Positions 61,510 through 64,000 of a stretch of DNA of 64,000 nucleotides are shown one piece after another (the first letter of the stretch is position 1; each line of letters starts with the position of its first letter). The DNA is taken from assembly GCF_013131805.1 (NCBI RefSeq), contig NZ_JABJRC010000002.1, positions 62,001 through 126,000 on the forward strand, read 5' to 3'. Source of the stretch: Kribbella sandramycini (GTDB taxonomy: Bacteria; Actinomycetota; Actinomycetes; Propionibacteriales; Kribbellaceae). Position numbers and translations under genes: made by a program. The notes under the pieces are model-generated. The model did not search any database, was not told the origin of the DNA, and saw only the letters and a list, made by a program, of their open reading frames with translations.

Positions 61510-64000
61510 CGGGCCGCGCTCCGCGGGCGCGTGATGAGCCAGCCGGCTACCGCGCCCGCCGCGACCAGCGCGAGGGCGAGGATGGCGAACAACGCCCAAG
61601 GGATGTCGTCGCCGGACGTGATCGCCGCCTGGGGTTTGACGTCGGTGGATTCGAACGGCGTGTTCGTCGCCCGAGCCAGGACCGTGGTGTCCGCGGTGAC
61701 GAGCGAGCCGCCGAGCATGGCGGGCAGCGCCGCGATACTCGCCGGGACGTCGCTCGCGCCTGCAGCCGGGCTGATGGGCAGACCGCCGTCCGGGGTGATC
61801 GACCCGAGCAGCCGGGACGAGGTGGACGACGCATCGAGGCCCGCCGACTGCAGCGCAATGGCGGCTGCGGCCGTGGCGGGGACGTCGGGCTGACCGTTCT
61901 GCTGCCAGCCGCCCTTCCAAACCCCGTCGCCGTCCTGCCGATCGGTGAGCGCCTTCAGCGCGGCCCGCAGACTGCCCACCGGCGCCAGCGCCTCGGTCGA
62001 GCCCGGCCGGACCGCGTTCAGCGCCTGGACGGCGATCGCCGTACTCGCGATGTCACCGGTCTGGCACTTCTGCTCAGCCGGCCCGAACTGTGCGGGGAAC
62101 GACCCGTCGCCGCACTGCTGCCGCAGCAGCGCCTCCATCGCCCGCTTGGCCTCATCTTGTTTGCCTGCGGCAAGCAGTGCGAGGACGCCGTACGACTGGC
62201 TGATCAGGTTCGACTGGTCACCCGACTTGGTCTGGTCGGTGATCCGCCCGTCGCCCTGGATCCGAGCGGCCAGCTGATTGGCCAACTCGTTGCCAGCGGC
62301 ATCCTTCGTGCCGAGCGCGAACAGCAGCACCAGCTTCGCCAGTGGGCCGGCGTACCGGGCGTCGGGCTGGTCGTACGGGACGCCGTACGCGTACGCCGCG
62401 ATCGCGTCCGGCTGCGCCATCAGCGCCGAGATCGCACCCAGGGTGCCGATCTGCTTCTCGGACTGCCGGAACGCCAGGCCGAGGTTCACGGTCGCGTCGT
62501 AGTCGACGTACCGGGAGCCGTTGCGGTCGACTTCGATGTGGTTCCCGCCGATCAGCTTGCCTTGCAGGTAGGCGACGGTGGATTCAGCGGTTCTGGCCTG
62601 GCCGACGGTCGGTGGCGACTGCGTCGCGGTCACCGTGGCCGGCGGTGGGGTCGCCGAGACGGTGGTCGTGGACGCCGGGCCAGGGATGTTGTTGGTGACG
62701 GTCGTCGTGGCGCGGGGGAGCGGCGGTGCGGTGACCTGGGTGACGACGATCCGCCGCTGCGTCACGGTCGCCCGCGGGAGGGGCGGCGGGCGCAGGGTGT
62801 TGGTCTTCGTGACGGTCGGGCCGGGTTTGGTGGTCGTGGGGCCGGGCTTGGTGATCGTGGGGCCGGGCTGCGTGACGGTCGTGGTCGCGGTGGCCGTCGC
62901 CGTCGCCGTCGCCGTCGCGGTGATCGTGACGGTCGGCGTCGGGGTGGGGGACGGCGGGTTCGGGTCGGTCCAGGCGAGGTCGGCGAACGGGACCGGCGCG
63001 AACGCGAAGATCGCTTGCGGGGTGGCGCGGCGCCACTGGTCGATCCCGATGTCGATGCCGTCGCGCAGCGCCAGGCCGAGCGACTCGGAGTTGTAGGCGA
63101 TCGCGCCGACGTGTGGGGCGGCGGGCGTGTTGCCCGCGTTCGCCGCGGTCAGCTGGTGGCGGATCATCCAGCCCTCGGCCTGGCGGTACGCCTCGTACTC
63201 GCTGCCGGCGGCCAGGGTCTGCGCGATCAGGCCGGTGCTGTTGGAGTTCGAGCCCTCGGTGGAGACGCCGCCGCCGAACGAGCCGTCCTCCTGCTGGACG
63301 GACTTGAGCCAGGCGAGCCCCTTGCGGATCTCGTCGTCGACCCCGCCCATCCCGAAGTTCTGCGCGGTCATCAGCGCCTGCACGGCCATCGCCGTCCCGT
63401 CGCCGTCGGGCGCGCCCTGGCCCTCGTCACAGGTCAGCTTGTCGTTGTAGAACATCCGGAAGTAACCCGCCGAGCACTGCTGGCGGATCAGGAAGTCGAC
63501 CGCGTTCTGCGGGACGCCGCCCGCGCGCGCGAGGCCCATCACCGCGAGCGACTGGCTGAAGATGTTCGAGTCGTCGTTCCCGGTCTCCTGGTCGCGGATC
63601 CGGCCCTCCTCGACACCCGCGTCCGGGCCCGCGATCAGGTTGAGGGTCTCGGTCCGCATGTTGCGGCCGCCGAACTTGCGGTAGTCCTTCCCCGCGGTCA
63701 CCGCGGCGAGCAGGACCTTCGCGGTCGCGCCGGCGATCCGGGCGTCCTCGTTCGGGTACCAGCTCGGGCCCGCGTAGTCCGGTACGTGCGCCGCAATCGC
63801 GCCGACCACCTGCGCGATCACCTTCGGGTCGGCCTCGGCCGCGATCAGCGCCCACTGCGTGTCGATCGTGAGCCCCCAGTCCGGCCCCGAGAACCCGGGA
63901 ATCGCCCCGTCCACCAGCTGCGCACTCAGCCACGCCGCGGCCGAAGTCGCCTCCGTCGAGGCCTGCCGGCTCGCCGGCGCCGCGCTCGCGGTGGATGGGA
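61506..64000 (-). CDS. surface alpha/alpha-barrel (prenyltransferase/squalene-cyclase-like) protein, 5' end outside window
   Basis: At least 831 codons; the frame is open past 64000 (upstream of residue 1 of the internal GTG at 63914 it reads AAAWLSAQL), so signal and start are missing. Two alpha/alpha-toroid halves with terpenoid-cyclase-like repeats: LAWLKSVQQEDGSFGGGVST, LIRQQCSAGYFRM and LLRQQCGDGSFPAQFG, LTDRQDGDGVWKGGW. They are joined by a Thr/Pro/Val stalk (about 62560-62950), and a C-terminal membrane helix (WALFAILALALVAAGAVAGW) anchors it. This fold is that of the alpha domain of transcobalamin/intrinsic factor. With DUF4430-like and ECF genes downstream, ligand capture is more likely than cyclase catalysis. 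Confidence 0.8.
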   Translation of the reverse strand, partial: PSTASAAPASRQASTEATSAAAWLSAQLVDGAIPGFSGPDWGLTIDTQWALIAAEADPKVIAQVVGAIAAHVPDYAGPSWYPNEDARIAGATAKVLLAAVTAGKDYRKFGGRNMRTETLNLIAGPDAGVEEGRIRDQETGNDDSNIFSQSLAVMGLARAGGVPQNAVDFLIRQQCSAGYFRMFYNDKLTCDEGQGAPDGDGTAMAVQALMTAQNFGMGGVDDEIRKGLAWLKSVQQEDGSFGGGVSTEGSNSNSTGLIAQTLAAGSEYEAYRQAEGWMIRHQLTAANAGNTPAAPHVGAIAYNSESLGLALRDGIDIGIDQWRRATPQAIFAFAPVPFADLAWTDPNPPSPTPTPTVTITATATATATATATTTVTQPGPTITKPGPTTTKPGPTVTKTNTLRPPPLPRATVTQRRIVVTQVTAPPLPRATTTVTNNIPGPASTTTVSATPPPATVTATQSPPTVGQARTAESTVAYLQGKLIGGNHIEVDRNGSRYVDYDATVNLGLAFRQSEKQIGTLGAISALMAQPDAIAAYAYGVPYDQPDARYAGPLAKLVLLFALGTKDAAGNELANQLAARIQGDGRITDQTKSGDQSNLISQSYGVLALLAAGKQDEAKRAMEALLRQQCGDGSFPAQFGPAEQKCQTGDIASTAIAVQALNAVRPGSTEALAPVGSLRAALKALTDRQDGDGVWKGGWQQNGQPDVPATAAAAIALQSAGLDASSTSSRLLGSITPDGGLPISPAAGASDVPASIAALPAMLGGSLVTADTTVLARATNTPFESTDVKPQAAITSGDDIPWALFAILALALVAAGAVAGWLITRPRSAAR
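62817..62950. repeat. low-complexity stalk repeats in the alpha/alpha-barrel gene
   Basis: On the coding strand the segment encodes TATATATATATTTVTQPG followed by three TKPGPT-like units, made of 18-21-bp repeats around GGGCCGGGCTTGGTG and a run of GTCGCC dinucleotide-codon repeats (62898-62925). Such tracts vary in length between strains and give a mucin-like, possibly glycosylated spacer. Confidence 0.8.

Noticed and set aside
61506..64000. Annotation of the barrel protein as a functional terpene or squalene cyclase
   Set aside because: It lacks the DxDD-type catalytic motif as far as visible, is stalked and membrane-anchored outside the cell, and is followed by DUF4430-like and ECF transporter genes, which fits ligand capture better.

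Overview
High-GC (about 70%) actinobacterial chromosome. Evidence: strong G/C third-position codon bias, frequent GTG/TTG starts, several leaderless promoters (a TAnnnT box 6-7 nt before the start codon), actinobacterial-type LexA boxes, DUF5997, DnaE2, an ECF transporter operon and many small TetR/MerR/ROK/MocR regulons. The gene set resembles the Kribbella/Nocardioides (Propionibacteriales) group; that placement is inference from gene content. Both window ends cut through genes.

1-9.3 kb: end of a GMC oxidoreductase, a VOC protein, a tandem repeat with two hairpins, a LysR-type effector domain lacking its HTH divergent from DUF5997, a berberine-bridge-type FAD oxidase, and a 1,838-aa single-chain biotin-dependent carboxylase (BC-BCCP-CT). 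9.3-14.5 kb: a 165-bp inverted-repeat element, a class A PBP with a PASTA domain, and a 5'-truncated RHS/Hint toxin with a candidate immunity gene. 14.5-22 kb: a small unknown gene behind a LexA box, SDR/MerR pair, GNAT plus a second IF-1 gene, a secreted protein, a hemerythrin protein, and a TetR-controlled pair of MFS exporters. 22-29.7 kb: LexA-controlled dnaE2, a lipoprotein, a VKOR/DsbA-like thiol oxidation pair, a CmtR-like sensor with a cation exporter, and a hairpin-rich region that may encode a C-loop RNA.

29.7-34.9 kb: the most unusual cluster, a cytoplasmic subtilisin-like protease divergent from a TPR-CHAT (caspase-like) protease, followed by a sigma factor and a small partner. 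It has the parts of a protease-based signalling or conflict system. The linker of the CHAT protein shows a codon-phase anomaly that suggests a compensated double frameshift.

34.9-48.7 kb: PhoX-like phosphatase, NarL-type two-component system, secreted peptidase, two paralogous DUF4832 secreted proteins, ROK regulator with two Gfo/Idh/MocA oxidoreductases, and an LVIVD/DUF305 pair. 48.7-54.6 kb: a MocR regulon with two matching operators (same direct repeats, same spacing, same distance to the start codon), controlling an ADH-UDG-ADH operon and a DoxX-cupin fusion. 54.6-64 kb: secreted proteins, then a five-gene operon with every junction overlapping by 4 nt: surface alpha/alpha-barrel protein, surface DUF4430-like protein, ECF T component, double ATPase, ECF S component. 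Its architecture recalls intrinsic-factor-type vitamin B12 binding coupled to an ECF importer. No tRNA, rRNA, insertion sequence or CRISPR array was seen, and no gene-free stretch exceeds about 300 bases.
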